A stretch of 64,000 bases of DNA from Planctomycetota bacterium (GTDB taxonomy: Bacteria; Planctomycetota; UBA1135; UBA2386). Under the pieces are notes generated by a model that was not told the DNA's origin, made no database searches, and worked only from the letters and a program-made list of their open reading frames with translations. Each line of letters opens with the position of its first letter. Position 1 is the first letter of the stretch. Below are positions 35,207 through 44,539 of the stretch, piece by piece. The stretch covers positions 1 through 64,000 of the forward strand of contig JADLHO010000087.1 in the NCBI GenBank assembly GCA_020848735.1, given 5' to 3'. The position numbers and the translations under genes were made by a program.

Positions 35207-35587
35207 ATGACCGGGCCGCTCGCGACGCTCCCGACCCTGGCCCTGCTGGTGCTGATCTCCCTGCCGGCGCTGACGGCCTGCGCCGCGGACCCCGCGTCGC
35301 GGCCCTGCCCCGCTCCGGCCGATGGCGTGGCGTGGCGCGAGCGTCCGGTCCGAGACGGGACCACCGCGGTCCTCGACCTCTCCGCGGCGCCGCCCGAGGA
35401 ACTCCGCGCCCGACTCGTCGCGGCCATCGACGCGGGCGAGTTCGTCCTCGCGCGGTCCTGCCGCGAGGTGCTCCTGTCGCGAATGTCCACGGCGCCGCTC
35501 GGCACCGAGGAACGCCGCGCGATCCGGCTGGCCTTGCAGCGCTACGACGCGAGCTGCTCGGCACCGACGAGCGCCCCCGGCCGCTGA
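35207..35587 (+). CDS. Small predicted lipoprotein
   Basis: A 126-residue protein with a lipobox ALTAC (Cys25) after a hydrophobic signal segment. The mature part is short and polar (Cys38, Cys85, Cys121), with no domain I recognise. It lies between HPr and pilM. Outer-membrane or periplasmic anchoring is inferred from the lipobox alone. Confidence 0.65.
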   Translation: MTGPLATLPTLALLVLISLPALTACAADPASRPCPAPADGVAWRERPVRDGTTAVLDLSAAPPEELRARLVAAIDAGEFVLARSCREVLLSRMSTAPLGTEERRAIRLALQRYDASCSAPTSAPGR

Positions 35588-35707
35588 GATCCCGACTCGG
35601 GACGGGAGTCCTTGGTCCGCCGTCTCAACCCGATGCGCCGCTCGAGCCGATGAGGCCGAGGGTGCGGATGCGCGGCACTGGGCCGACCGCCGACCTCGAG
35701 GAGATCA

Positions 35708-36739
35708 ATGCTCAAGCAGCGGAAGAGCATCGTCGGACTGGACATCGGGAGCAGCTCGATCAAGGCCATCGAGCTCACTCACGACAAGTTCGACTACATC
35801 ATCACCGCGTTCGCCCAGGTCGACGTTCCGAACGAACAGGCCCGCCGGGACGCCCTGGCCGACATGTTCCGTTCGGGCGGCTTCCGCACGAAGCGCATCA
35901 GCACGGCCGTGAGCGGGAAGAGCGTCATCTTCCGCTACATCAACATGGCCCAGATGTCGCCTGACGAGATGCGGAACGCCATCCGCTTCGAGGCCGACAA
36001 GTACATCCCGTTCGACGTCGAGGAGGTCCAGCTCGACACGCAGAAGCTGATGGACGTCGGGACCGGCGCCGAGGGCGCCGCGAGCGAGATGAAGGTCCTG
36101 CTGGTCGCGGCGAAGAACTCGCTGGTGCACGACCAGGCCGAGATGCTCATCCAGCTCGGGTTGCAGCCGATCAGCGTGGGCGTCGACGCGTTCGCGCTGG
36201 GCAACGCCTACGAGCTGAACGACATCGTGAGCCCGGGTCTCCAGGGCAGCGACCACACGGTCGCGCTCGTCGACATCGGAGCCTCGAAGGCGTCGATCAA
36301 CATCCTGCGCAACAACGTGTCGTACTTCGCCCGCGAAGTCACCGTCGGGGGCCAGGACATCACGAATGCCATCACGCGGCGCTTCGGACTCGAGGCGTTC
36401 GAGGCGGAGGCGCTCAAGCGCGACGCCGGCGAGCAGCTCAGCGACGTGCAGGATGCCGTCGCTCCGGTGCTCGACGACCTCGGGAACGAGATCAACCTCT
36501 CGTTCGACTTCTTCGAGAACCAGTTCGACGGCGAAGTCCAGGAGGTCTACCTCTCCGGCGGTTCCGTCCTGCTGCCGTTCCTCGAGGAGGGACTCGAGAA
36601 GATCTTCGAGAAGCGCACGCGCGTCTGGAACCCCATCGAGGGGCTGAAGGTCCGCTCGGACAACGTGGACATCGATGCGCTGAACGGTTCGGCGCCGCAG
36701 CTCGCGGTCGCGGTGGGACTCGCCGCGATCGTGGGATGA
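35708..36739 (+). CDS. pilM: Type IV pilus assembly protein PilM
   Basis: A 343-residue actin-like ATPase fold protein. The first motif is VGLDIGSSSIKAIEL, and the later VALVDIGASKASINIL and YLSGGSVLLPFLEEGLEK match the phosphate motifs of PilM/FtsA-like proteins. It is cytoplasmic and binds the N-terminus of PilN. GAGGAGATCA precedes ATG 35708. It opens pilM-pilN-pilO/P-pilQ, the conserved inner-to-outer-membrane alignment set. Confidence 0.94.
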   Translation: MLKQRKSIVGLDIGSSSIKAIELTHDKFDYIITAFAQVDVPNEQARRDALADMFRSGGFRTKRISTAVSGKSVIFRYINMAQMSPDEMRNAIRFEADKYIPFDVEEVQLDTQKLMDVGTGAEGAASEMKVLLVAAKNSLVHDQAEMLIQLGLQPISVGVDAFALGNAYELNDIVSPGLQGSDHTVALVDIGASKASINILRNNVSYFAREVTVGGQDITNAITRRFGLEAFEAEALKRDAGEQLSDVQDAVAPVLDDLGNEINLSFDFFENQFDGEVQEVYLSGGSVLLPFLEEGLEKIFEKRTRVWNPIEGLKVRSDNVDIDALNGSAPQLAVAVGLAAIVG

Positions 36740-36780
36740 GCCGGCCGACCACCTGAAGGACTACCGCGAGGGGAATCACC

Positions 36781-37413
36781 ATGATCAGGATCAACCTCCT
36801 TCCCGAGGACCTTCGTCGTGCCGAGCGCACGTCGCCGAAGGTGTTCGCAGCCACCGTACTCTCGGTGATCGTCTGCTGCTGCACGCTCGGTTGGTTCGGC
36901 TACGCCTACTTCGGCGAGCTGCAGGAGCTCGAGCTCGAGCATGCCCGGACGCAGGAACAGATCGGCTCGCTGAAGGAGCGTGTCGCCTACCACGATGCGC
37001 TGCAGGGCGAGCAGAAGGACTTCGAGCAGCGCAAGCAGACGATCCAGGAGATCGGCAAGTCGCGTGTGCTGTGGACCAAGATCATCGACGAGATGATCGA
37101 CGTCGTGAACAACGACGGCGACATCGATCGTCACCGCTCGTGGTTCAAGAGCATGACCGTCAAGGACGGCAAGAACGCGAAGGAAGGCCCGACGGTCTCC
37201 CTGCCGGGTTGGGTGCAGGGAGACGCCTACCGCGCGGTGGCGGACTTCCACGAGGACGTGTCACGCGCGCCGTTCTCGAAGAACGTCAAGTCCAAGTCGG
37301 TGCCGACCGGCAAGCGCAACGACGACCCGACGCGCAAGCCGACCGAGTCGCTCTTCTTCACGCTGGAGCTCGACTTCCAGCCGCCGGAGAAGTGGGTCCA
37401 CGTCGGGAAGTGA
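36781..37413 (+). CDS. pilN: Type IV pilus inner-membrane protein PilN
   Basis: A 210-residue bitopic protein with the PilM-binding INLLPEDLR motif at the N-terminus, one membrane helix (about 23-45), a coiled-coil (about 48-90) and a soluble PilN/GspL-like domain. It is close to PilN in other species but somewhat longer because of a polar insertion around residues 115-155. It lies 41 bp after pilM and 11 bp before the pilO-like gene. Confidence 0.88.
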   Translation: MIRINLLPEDLRRAERTSPKVFAATVLSVIVCCCTLGWFGYAYFGELQELELEHARTQEQIGSLKERVAYHDALQGEQKDFEQRKQTIQEIGKSRVLWTKIIDEMIDVVNNDGDIDRHRSWFKSMTVKDGKNAKEGPTVSLPGWVQGDAYRAVADFHEDVSRAPFSKNVKSKSVPTGKRNDDPTRKPTESLFFTLELDFQPPEKWVHVGK

Positions 37414-37424
37414 GGAGGTGAACG

Positions 37425-38837
37425 ATGCGCAAGCTCAACGAGAAACAGAAGATCCTGGCCGTCGCTGGTGGCGGTCTCCTCCTCAGCCTGGCTGCAGGTG
37501 CGGGCATCTGGTGGTCCAACGGCCTGGTCGACGAGGTCACGCAGAAGATCGCCGCCGACAAGAAGGCGATCGGCGAGGCGCAGGCCAAGATCGACAAGAT
37601 CAACGACCTCGAGTCGCAGGTCATCATCCTGCGCGAGAACGTCGACACCTACTCGAAGATCCTGCCGGATGACGGCGAGTACAACGAGTTCCTGCGTGTC
37701 ACGCACCGCTTCGGCTACATGTCCGGCGTCTCGCTCGGCGACGTGCAGAAGGGCACCTCGGGCAAGCGCGGCAAGTACAGCCACTACAGCTATCGCGTCG
37801 AGCTGACCGCCTCGTTGTGGCAGTTCCTCAAGTTCATCAACCTCTACGAGAGCTACGACCGGTTCATCCGCGTCGTGAGCTTCAGTCTGAAGGCTGCGGA
37901 TCGTGAGGACGTCGCGGAGGCGATGGCCAAGGGCGTCGATCCGGCGCACAAGATCTCCCTCGTGCTCGAGACCTATGTCTATGCCGGCAAGGGCCAGGGG
38001 AAGAACGTCGAGATCCCGGGCTACGGCAAGAAGCGCGAGCGCCTCGAGGCCGAGATCGCGCGCGGCGCGCAGGCCGTCTCGCTCGAGCGCTACGACTACG
38101 TCGAGAAGATCGGTCGCCGCGACATCTTCTTCGACCCGCGACCGACCGTCGGTGGGGCGGGCGGTGGCGACAACCCGCGCCTCGTGCAGCAGCAGAAGAT
38201 CGACGAGTACCTCGCGCGGGTGACCGAGGTGAAGGAGATCTTCGCGCGCTGGCAGCAGCCCGACCTGGACTACGTCAGCAAGGAGACCTTCGCCCGTCGG
38301 TTGCGCGAGGCGCTGACCGCCATCGAGCAGGAGGCCGCCCTCGTCACCCCGAAGATCACGAACCAGACGCTCGTCACCAAGTGGAACAACGAGATCCTCC
38401 AGCCGATGCGCGAGATGTGGCGCGGGCTGCGCGGTGATCAGCGCGAGGTGCAGCAGAACACGATGACCGAGGAGCGGATGCGCACCCTGCTGGCCGAGAT
38501 GACCGGCGCGGTGGCGCGCGGCGAGCTCGAGCAGGCGATGAAGATCCACGACGACAACGCGGATCGGCTGCGCTTCCCCGACTCCGACCCGCGGTTCCTG
38601 GTCGCGATGGAGATCCAGAAGGTCCGTGAGGCGGTGCAGGCCGCGCGTGAGTTCAACGACATCCCGATGAAGATCGACGGCGTGGTCGTGGTCCAGAGCG
38701 GACGCTCCGGGATCCTCGTCAACGGCGCCGTGGTCGAGGAAGGCGAGTACCTCGAGGACAACCTGCTGCTCAAGGCCGTCGGCCCCGAGCAGGCGGACTT
38801 CGTCTACAAGGGCTTCCTGCTGCGTCGGAAGTGGTGA
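37425..38837 (+). CDS. PilO-PilP-like fused pilus alignment protein
   Basis: A 470-residue protein starting with a membrane helix (about 11-30), a coiled-coil (about 33-70) and a PilO/GspM-like domain (about 75-200). A GRRDIFFDPRP stretch near 230 resembles the RDPF motif seen before PilP/GspC homology regions. A long helical part follows, and the last 55 residues (VVVVQSGRSGILVNGAVVEEG..) look like a PilP/GspC HR domain. It would combine PilO and the secretin-contacting PilP. No separate pilP is present. The assignment of the C-terminal domain is by pattern, not by search. Confidence 0.65.
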   Translation: MRKLNEKQKILAVAGGGLLLSLAAGAGIWWSNGLVDEVTQKIAADKKAIGEAQAKIDKINDLESQVIILRENVDTYSKILPDDGEYNEFLRVTHRFGYMSGVSLGDVQKGTSGKRGKYSHYSYRVELTASLWQFLKFINLYESYDRFIRVVSFSLKAADREDVAEAMAKGVDPAHKISLVLETYVYAGKGQGKNVEIPGYGKKRERLEAEIARGAQAVSLERYDYVEKIGRRDIFFDPRPTVGGAGGGDNPRLVQQQKIDEYLARVTEVKEIFARWQQPDLDYVSKETFARRLREALTAIEQEAALVTPKITNQTLVTKWNNEILQPMREMWRGLRGDQREVQQNTMTEERMRTLLAEMTGAVARGELEQAMKIHDDNADRLRFPDSDPRFLVAMEIQKVREAVQAAREFNDIPMKIDGVVVVQSGRSGILVNGAVVEEGEYLEDNLLLKAVGPEQADFVYKGFLLRRKW

Positions 38838-38870
38838 GCCCGCGGGCCTCGCCGACGGCGAGCTGCCCAT

Positions 38871-38915
38871 CCGACACCCGGCCCGGTCCAAGACCGCGCC
38901 GGGTGTCGGCGTTTT
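38871..38915 (+). terminator. Terminator-like hairpin between pilO/P and pilQ
   Basis: A perfect 12-bp stem CCGACACCCGGC/GCCGGGTGTCGG holds an inner GGTC/GACC hairpin, and C-G-TTTT follows. This is the best intrinsic-terminator candidate in the pil locus and may attenuate pilQ expression. Confidence 0.65.
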
Positions 38916-39076
38916 CGGGGCCGCCGAACGCCGCGACCTGCGCTCCCGATGCCGTCGCGCGGTCCGCCTTCAAGGTGCGAGCCCCTCTTCGCCGATCAGG
39001 GACCTGCAGGATCGCGGGCCGTGTGCGGCCCGTCGGCGCATCGACCTCCCTCGCCGAGGGAAAGAGGAAACCGGAC

Positions 39077-40924
39077 ATGCAGGCAAGGATCTCGAAGTTC
39101 GTCGGAGCGCTCGCGATGGCAGGCAGCCTCGCGCTCACGGCTCCGGCTCAGGAACAGCAGCCTCCCCAGGGTGGGCAGAACGAGGAGCAGGGCGTCAACA
39201 GCGTCACGCAGGAAGGTGACCGTGGCTCCCGACTCACGTTGCGACTGCGCGACCGCATGCTGCGGGACGTCGTGCAGAGCATCCGGCGCAAGGCCGGCGT
39301 CAACATCGTCATCGACCAGGCGATCGAGGACCGCGTCACGATCGATCTGGACGACGTCGAGTGGCGTCGCGCGCTGGAACTGGTCGCCGAGGCGGCCGGC
39401 TGCGTCGTCCTCGAGGAGCCGGGCGGGATCATCAAGATCGAGAAGCCCGCGCGCGTGTTCTTCTCCTTCGAGGACGCCGACGTCCAGAAGGTCATCGACA
39501 CGATCGCGAAGATCTCCGGCGCGAACATCGTGGTCGGTCCGGACGTGCAGGGCACGGTGACGCTGCGCCTGCGCGACATCCCGTGGCGCGATGCGCTCGA
39601 CGCCACCGTCAAGACGCTCGGCTACGTCGTCGTCGAGGAGGAGCGCGGCATCCTGCGCGTCGTCCCGCCCTCGAACATGCGCGAGGATCTCGTCACGCGC
39701 GAGTTCCAGCTGCGCTACGTGCGGCCGCCGTCCGCGTACATGCCGTATCTCCAGTCGGAGTACGTGCAGTACATCTACTCGCGTCAGCAGCTCAACCCGA
39801 ACGAGAACAACTTCACGCTGATCGAGGCGCTCCAGAGCCTCATCACGCCGGAGATCGGGCAGCTCCAGTACCACGCCGAGCAGAACCTCGTGTTCGTCAA
39901 GGACACGAAGCCGGTCGTCGAGCAGATCGCGCGCATCATCGAGAAGCTCGATGTCGAGCCGGCGCAGGTCTTCATCGACGTGAAGTTCGTGACGACGTCG
40001 AACAGCGACGTCCTCGACGTCGGCATCTCGCCCGGCGCGGACGGCTGGACCGCATCGATCGGCCTCGGCCAGATCCCGCACCGTCTGCCCTTCGATCTCG
40101 GCGCCGGCGGCTGGGAGGACCAGATCATCGCGAACGACACCAACGACGGTCCGTTCGCGGACGAGAACCTGAACCCGACGGGCGACACGACGATGCCCGA
40201 CGTGGTCTTCGGGGCCCTCAACTTCCAGCAGGTGACGGCCGCGCTGCGACTCCTCAAGAAGGACTCGAGCAGCGAGATCGCGCAGGCGCCGAAGCTCATC
40301 GCCCTCGACCACCAGATGGCGACCATCTTCGTGGGCGAGACGATCCGCTACGCGCAGGCGCGCTCCGAGGCGGGCCAGGCCGGCGGTCTGCAGCTCGTCG
40401 TCGAGGAGGCGCCGAACTCGCCGGTCAGCACCGGCTTCCAGCTCCTCGTCGTCCCGCACATCGTGCCGGGCACCGACAAGGTGATCATGGACGTAATCCC
40501 GAAGTCGGAAGCGCTGTCGGGCACGGGCAGCAGCTCGCTCGCGCCGGCCGGCTTCGACCTCTACACGGTCGGCGCAGGCACCGGTGACGGTTCGATCGCG
40601 CTGCCGCGCATCGCCTCGAGCACGATCGCCACGAAGGTGCTCCTGCGTTCGGGCCAGACCGCCGTGCTCGGTGGGCTGGTGACGGACACGGACACGCTCA
40701 CCGAGACCAAGCTGCCGCTCCTCGGCGACATCCCGGTCCTGGGCTGGCTCTTCAAGAACCGCAACGTCAGCAAGAGCAAGCGCACCCTGATCGTCTTCGT
40801 GCGCCCCGACGTCATCCGCAGCCCGGAGCAGGTCGAGGAGACGCGCAATGCGTTGCTCCGCGAGCGGGCCTCGCAGCTGCAGCGCGCCGAGTTCGAAGCG
40901 CTCGGCGGCGCCCGGTCGCGCTGA
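39077..40924 (+). CDS. pilQ: PilQ-like secretin
   Basis: A 615-residue outer-membrane secretin. A signal peptide precedes TAPA. Two tandem STN/N0-type repeats (about 45-115 and 120-200) lead to an N1-like domain and the secretin beta-domain, with VLGGLVTDTDTLTETKLPLLGDIPVLGWLF (read as adjoining motifs) and IVFVRPDVIR as hallmarks. AAAGAGGAAA before ATG 39077 gives a good ribosome site; a longer upstream frame contains the terminator and is rejected. It completes the pilMN(OP)Q set. Confidence 0.93.
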   Translation: MQARISKFVGALAMAGSLALTAPAQEQQPPQGGQNEEQGVNSVTQEGDRGSRLTLRLRDRMLRDVVQSIRRKAGVNIVIDQAIEDRVTIDLDDVEWRRALELVAEAAGCVVLEEPGGIIKIEKPARVFFSFEDADVQKVIDTIAKISGANIVVGPDVQGTVTLRLRDIPWRDALDATVKTLGYVVVEEERGILRVVPPSNMREDLVTREFQLRYVRPPSAYMPYLQSEYVQYIYSRQQLNPNENNFTLIEALQSLITPEIGQLQYHAEQNLVFVKDTKPVVEQIARIIEKLDVEPAQVFIDVKFVTTSNSDVLDVGISPGADGWTASIGLGQIPHRLPFDLGAGGWEDQIIANDTNDGPFADENLNPTGDTTMPDVVFGALNFQQVTAALRLLKKDSSSEIAQAPKLIALDHQMATIFVGETIRYAQARSEAGQAGGLQLVVEEAPNSPVSTGFQLLVVPHIVPGTDKVIMDVIPKSEALSGTGSSSLAPAGFDLYTVGAGTGDGSIALPRIASSTIATKVLLRSGQTAVLGGLVTDTDTLTETKLPLLGDIPVLGWLFKNRNVSKSKRTLIVFVRPDVIRSPEQVEETRNALLRERASQLQRAEFEALGGARSR

Positions 40925-41725
40925 TCGACCTGCACTGGCCGCGCGCCGCGGCCCCGTGATGCGCCTCCTCCGCGCGACGGTCCGCCGCCGCGCGGAGTCG
41001 CGTACGGATGCGATGGGGTGTCCGGCAAGCCGCGATGGATCCGACCGCGGCGCGCACCTATGCTCCGCAGCGCGTTCGGCAAGATGCTGCGGTCGGGGCG
41101 CGATCGCTCCGTCCTTCGCGGCCTCGTCGCCGATCGCCCGTTTCCCCCCGACGATGCACCGATCGTGACATCTGCGCGCCCGAACCTCGCTGTTCCCGCG
41201 CCGACGCTGCCCGCGCCTCCGGCCTTCCTGCCGGATGCCTCGCTCGTCGCCGCTGCGGACCGCGTGGTCGGACGCCCTTTGCCCTTGCTCCCGGAAGCGG
41301 TTCCGGCGCTCGGGTCACGCCGGTTGCGATCGTCGGAACTCGTACGACAGAAGGGGAGAGTGGCCGCGCGCGCGGCCGCTCGGGCGTGGAGCAGCTTTCG
41401 TCGGAGACCAGGGTGTCCGGACTCTTCGGAGTGCGCCGTCGCTCGGATGGGCGGCCGAGGTCCGGACAGAGCGGGGATCGCACCCCGTCGTGTCGTCATC
41501 GGCACGCCGCGAGCCTCGCGGTCCCTCGTCTGCGATCCCGGGACCGGGCCGTCGCTGCGGGAGGCGAGTCGCTCGCACCGCGCGCGGCGCCGTCGAATGA
41601 CCGGTGTGCCGTCCTCGCCCGATCGAACGCCGCATGTGCCGCCATCCCCTGCGTCCACCCCGCTCGCGGGGTGTCGGATCCAAGCGCGGGCTTGACCGTC
41701 CGCGCCCCACGCAGAGGGCACACCA
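40925..41725 (+). other. 800-bp region before rng without a recognised gene
   Basis: Open frames here, including a 225-codon one, have no recognisable domain and biased GC-rich composition, so I annotate none. A 16-bp palindrome GGCCGCGCGCGCGGCC lies at 41362-41377. No RNase P or tmRNA consensus was found by eye. A long 5' leader for rng is plausible, since RNase E mRNAs are often autoregulated through their 5' UTR; that is inference. Confidence 0.45.
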
Positions 41726-43732
41726 TTGAAGCGAATGTTGATCAACGCCACCGATCCGGAGGAAGCCCGGATCGCGGTGGTGCAGGATGGCATCCTGACC
41801 GAACTCCACGTCGAGGTCGCCGGCCGCGAGGCCTACCTCGGCAACATCTACAAGGGCCGGGTCGTCAACGTCGAGCCGGCGATCGGCGCGGCATTCGTCG
41901 CGTTCGGCGGCCGGACCAACGGCTTCCTCCACGCCTCGGACATCCTGCCGGCCTATGCGCGGCCTGAGTTCGTCCTCGACGACGTCGTCGAAGGCCGCGC
42001 GCGGGTCACCGGCGACGAAGGTCCCGAGGCGGTGCGCGCGATCCTCGCCGACACCGGCGGCGAGGACGACGACGACGGCGAGGACGCGCCGGCGAGCCAA
42101 GCGGGTGCCGCGGCCGAGGCGAAGGACGGCATGGCCGTCTCCGGCGCGACGGCCGACGAGTTCGACGACCACGCCGAAGACGGCCACGACGAGGCGGGTG
42201 ACGAATTCGGCTCGGCGGTGGCGGACGACGACGCGGACTCCCCGGACGCGGAAGCGGGCGAGCTCGGCGAGGAAGCGCCCCCGGGCGGCGTCGAGCCGGC
42301 CGACGGCCAGGACCCCGCGCCGGCCGATCCAGACGCCGGAGCCGACGAAGCCACGCAGGCGTCCGGCGAGACCGCCGGGGCGACCGCGACCGCGACCGAG
42401 GACGCCCGGCAGGGGCGGTCTCGGCACCGGCGCCGCCGCGAGAAGCGCGAGAAGCCGCGCGCCCGCGTGCCGGTCGATCAACTGCTCCGGAAGGGGCAGG
42501 AGGTCATCGTCCAGGTGACGAAGGAGGGCATCGGCGCGAAAGGGCCGACGCTCACGACCTTCGTCTCCCTGCCCGGGCGCAGCCTCGTGCTCATGCCGAG
42601 CCTGCCGAAGTGCGGCGTGAGCCGAAAGATCGAGGACCAGAAGGAGCGACGGCGGCTCAAGCGCATCGTGCGCGAGCTCGACGAGACCGGTCAGGGCGGC
42701 GTCGGATTCATCGTGCGCACGAACGGCGTCGAGAAGAGCAAGCTCGACCTCCAACGCGACCGCGACTACCTCAAGAAGATCTGGGAGCTGATCGCCCAAC
42801 GCGTGAAGGTGACGCGCGCGCCGGCGCTGCTGTACCAGGAGTCGGATCTCGTCCTGAAGGCGATGCGCGACCACTTCTCGCCGGAGATCGAGGAGGTCGT
42901 CGTCGACTCGCGCGACGTCTGGCTGCGGATCCGCGACTTCGCCGAGAAGCTGATGCCGCACATGGCGGATCGCATCAAGCTCCACGAGTCGCATACGCCG
43001 CTGTTCCACAGCTTCGGCATCGAGAAGGAGGTCGAGCAGCTCTACCAGCCTCGCATCGAGTTGCCGAACGGCGGCTCGATCGTCATCGAACAGGCCGAGG
43101 CGTTGGTGGCGATCGACGTGAACTCCGGCCGCTTCAAGCCGGGCACCGAACTCGAGCAGACCGCCTTCCGCACGAACCTCGAGGCGATCCCCGAGATCGT
43201 GCGTCAGCTCCGGCTCCGAGACCTCGGCGGCCTGATCCTGATCGACTTCATCGACATGAACGAGGAGCGCCACCGCCGGCAGATCGAGCGCGCGGTGGTG
43301 GACCAACTGCGCGGCGATCGGGCGCGCATCAAGGTCGGCCGCATCAGCCCCTTCGGGCTCCTCGAGATCACGCGGCAGCGCGTCGGACCCGGACTCAAGC
43401 ACACGGTCTTCTCCTCCTGCCGGCACTGCGGGGGCTCGGGCATGGCCCGCACGGTGCAGAGCAAGGCGCTCGCCGTCCTGCGCGAGATCCGCGCGATCAT
43501 CGCGCTGAAGGGGTTCTCCGTGCTCCAGGTCTTCGTGGCGCCCGCCGTCAACGACTACCTCGTGAACTACAAGCGCCGGCCGCTGCTCGACCTCGAAGAG
43601 GCGATCGGCAAGACGGTGGTGGTGCGGGGCGAGCCGAGCTACCCGGTCGACGTGGTCCACTACCGCTTCCTGACCGCCGACGGCCAGGAAGCCCGGATCG
43701 CGATCCCCGCGGGGCTCGGCGTGAAGGTCTGA
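41726..43732 (+). CDS. rng: Ribonuclease E/G with an acidic insert in the S1 domain
   Basis: A 668-residue RNase E/G. TTG 41726 is the start because the product then begins MKRMLINATDPEE, the RNase E N-terminus; AGAGGG lies 7 nt upstream. The S1 domain (about 36-85 and 250-300) is split by about 160 extra residues: a very acidic Asp/Glu/Ala/Gly part (about 110-226) and a basic RSRHRRRREKREK run (230-243). The catalytic part has the Mg-binding Asp near 463 (AIDVNSGRF) and near 507 (LILIDFIDM), and the zinc-link CRHC near 566-569. It has no long C-terminal scaffold domain, unlike E. coli RNase E. Confidence 0.93.
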   Translation: MKRMLINATDPEEARIAVVQDGILTELHVEVAGREAYLGNIYKGRVVNVEPAIGAAFVAFGGRTNGFLHASDILPAYARPEFVLDDVVEGRARVTGDEGPEAVRAILADTGGEDDDDGEDAPASQAGAAAEAKDGMAVSGATADEFDDHAEDGHDEAGDEFGSAVADDDADSPDAEAGELGEEAPPGGVEPADGQDPAPADPDAGADEATQASGETAGATATATEDARQGRSRHRRRREKREKPRARVPVDQLLRKGQEVIVQVTKEGIGAKGPTLTTFVSLPGRSLVLMPSLPKCGVSRKIEDQKERRRLKRIVRELDETGQGGVGFIVRTNGVEKSKLDLQRDRDYLKKIWELIAQRVKVTRAPALLYQESDLVLKAMRDHFSPEIEEVVVDSRDVWLRIRDFAEKLMPHMADRIKLHESHTPLFHSFGIEKEVEQLYQPRIELPNGGSIVIEQAEALVAIDVNSGRFKPGTELEQTAFRTNLEAIPEIVRQLRLRDLGGLILIDFIDMNEERHRRQIERAVVDQLRGDRARIKVGRISPFGLLEITRQRVGPGLKHTVFSSCRHCGGSGMARTVQSKALAVLREIRAIIALKGFSVLQVFVAPAVNDYLVNYKRRPLLDLEEAIGKTVVVRGEPSYPVDVVHYRFLTADGQEARIAIPAGLGVKV

Positions 43733-43773
43733 TCCGCGGCGCGCGCCGTCGCGGCGCGCGCAGTCGGCGGATC
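43731..43773. other. Large hairpin between rng and the rplU promoter
   Basis: Outer stem GATCCGC/GCGGATC (7 bp) and inner stem GCGCGCGCC/GGCGCGCGC (9 bp, GTCGC loop) are separated by a short bulge. It starts next to the rng stop, so it likely ends or protects the rng transcript. No T-tract. Confidence 0.5.
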
Positions 43774-43779
43774 GGATGC

Positions 43780-43807
43780 TTGACTCGCTGCCCGAAGCGG
43801 CTACTGT
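43780..43807 (+). promoter_or_regulatory. Promoter of rplU-rpmA
   Basis: TTGACT (43780-43785), 16-bp spacer, TACTGT (43802-43807), followed by about 45 bp of leader before rplU. It is one of the clearest promoters in the window. Confidence 0.6.
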
Positions 43808-43858
43808 CCCCGCCCCTCACTTCGGCATCCGCAGTCCAGGATGCGGGGTCCGACCAGC

Positions 43859-44182
43859 ATGATCGCCGTCCTCGAAGATCGGAATCAGCAGTACCGCGTT
43901 GCGGCGGGGGATCGCCTGCTCATCGCCCGCGTCGCGGGTGCCGAGTCCGGGCAGTCCCTCCAGTTCCCGCACGTGTTCCTCATCTCCGGCGGCGCATCCG
44001 GATCCCGGATCGGCGCGCCCTACGTGGACGGCGTCAGCGTCTCGGCGAAGGTCCTTCGCCAGGACGTGAAGGGCCCGAAGCTCGTCATCCAGAAGTATCG
44101 CCGGCGCAAGAACTACCGCCGCCGCACGGGCTTCCGCGCCCGCTACACCGAGATCCAGATCGAGGCCATCCATGGCGCATAA
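43859..44182 (+). CDS. rplU: 50S ribosomal protein L21
   Basis: A 107-residue L21 starting [18 protein letters not shown], ending in the typical basic [23 protein letters not shown] segment. L21 binds 23S rRNA. ATG 43859 is preferred to an ATG at 43841 because it gives the family N-terminus. It overlaps rpmA by 11 bp. Confidence 0.95.
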   Translation: MIAVLEDRNQQYRVAAGDRLLIARVAGAESGQSLQFPHVFLISGGASGSRIGAPYVDGVSVSAKVLRQDVKGPKLVIQKYRRRKNYRRRTGFRARYTEIQIEAIHGA

Positions 44183-44420
44183 GAAGGGTCAGGGCTCGAC
44201 CAAGAACGGTCGCGACAGCAACCCGCAGCACCGCGGGATCAAGCGCTACGGTGGCCAGCGTGTCACCCCGGGGACGATCATCGTCCGCCAGTGCGGCACC
44301 CCGTTCCGCGCCGGCTTCAACGTGAAGCGCGGCAACGACGACACGCTCTTCTCGCTGATCGAGGGCACCGTGCGCTTCCAGGGCAACGGCAAGGTGCACG
44401 TCGACCCGCTGCCGAGCTGA
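44172..44420 (+). CDS. rpmA: 50S ribosomal protein L27
   Basis: An 82-residue L27: [19 protein letters not shown] then GVKRYGGQ-like [22 protein letters not shown] and [16 protein letters not shown] (overlapping motifs). Its N-terminal tail reaches the peptidyl-transferase centre. The start overlaps rplU, so the pair is translationally coupled. obgE follows after 119 bp, the widespread rplU-rpmA-obgE order. Confidence 0.96.
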   Translation: MAHKKGQGSTKNGRDSNPQHRGIKRYGGQRVTPGTIIVRQCGTPFRAGFNVKRGNDDTLFSLIEGTVRFQGNGKVHVDPLPS

Positions 44421-44539
44421 CGGCCTGTCCCTCCGGCAGCGCTGAGGCTCCCCCGCGGTGCCCGGTGCCGCCGGCTTGAACCCGACGCCTCGCCGCGCCC
44501 GATACGTGCGTGGCGCGCCTCTTTCCGGTCCGACGCGTC

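Noticed and set aside
41018-41695. A 225-codon open frame between pilQ and rng
   Set aside because: Arg/Pro-rich with no recognisable motif, no ribosome site and no signal peptide; kept as non-coding.
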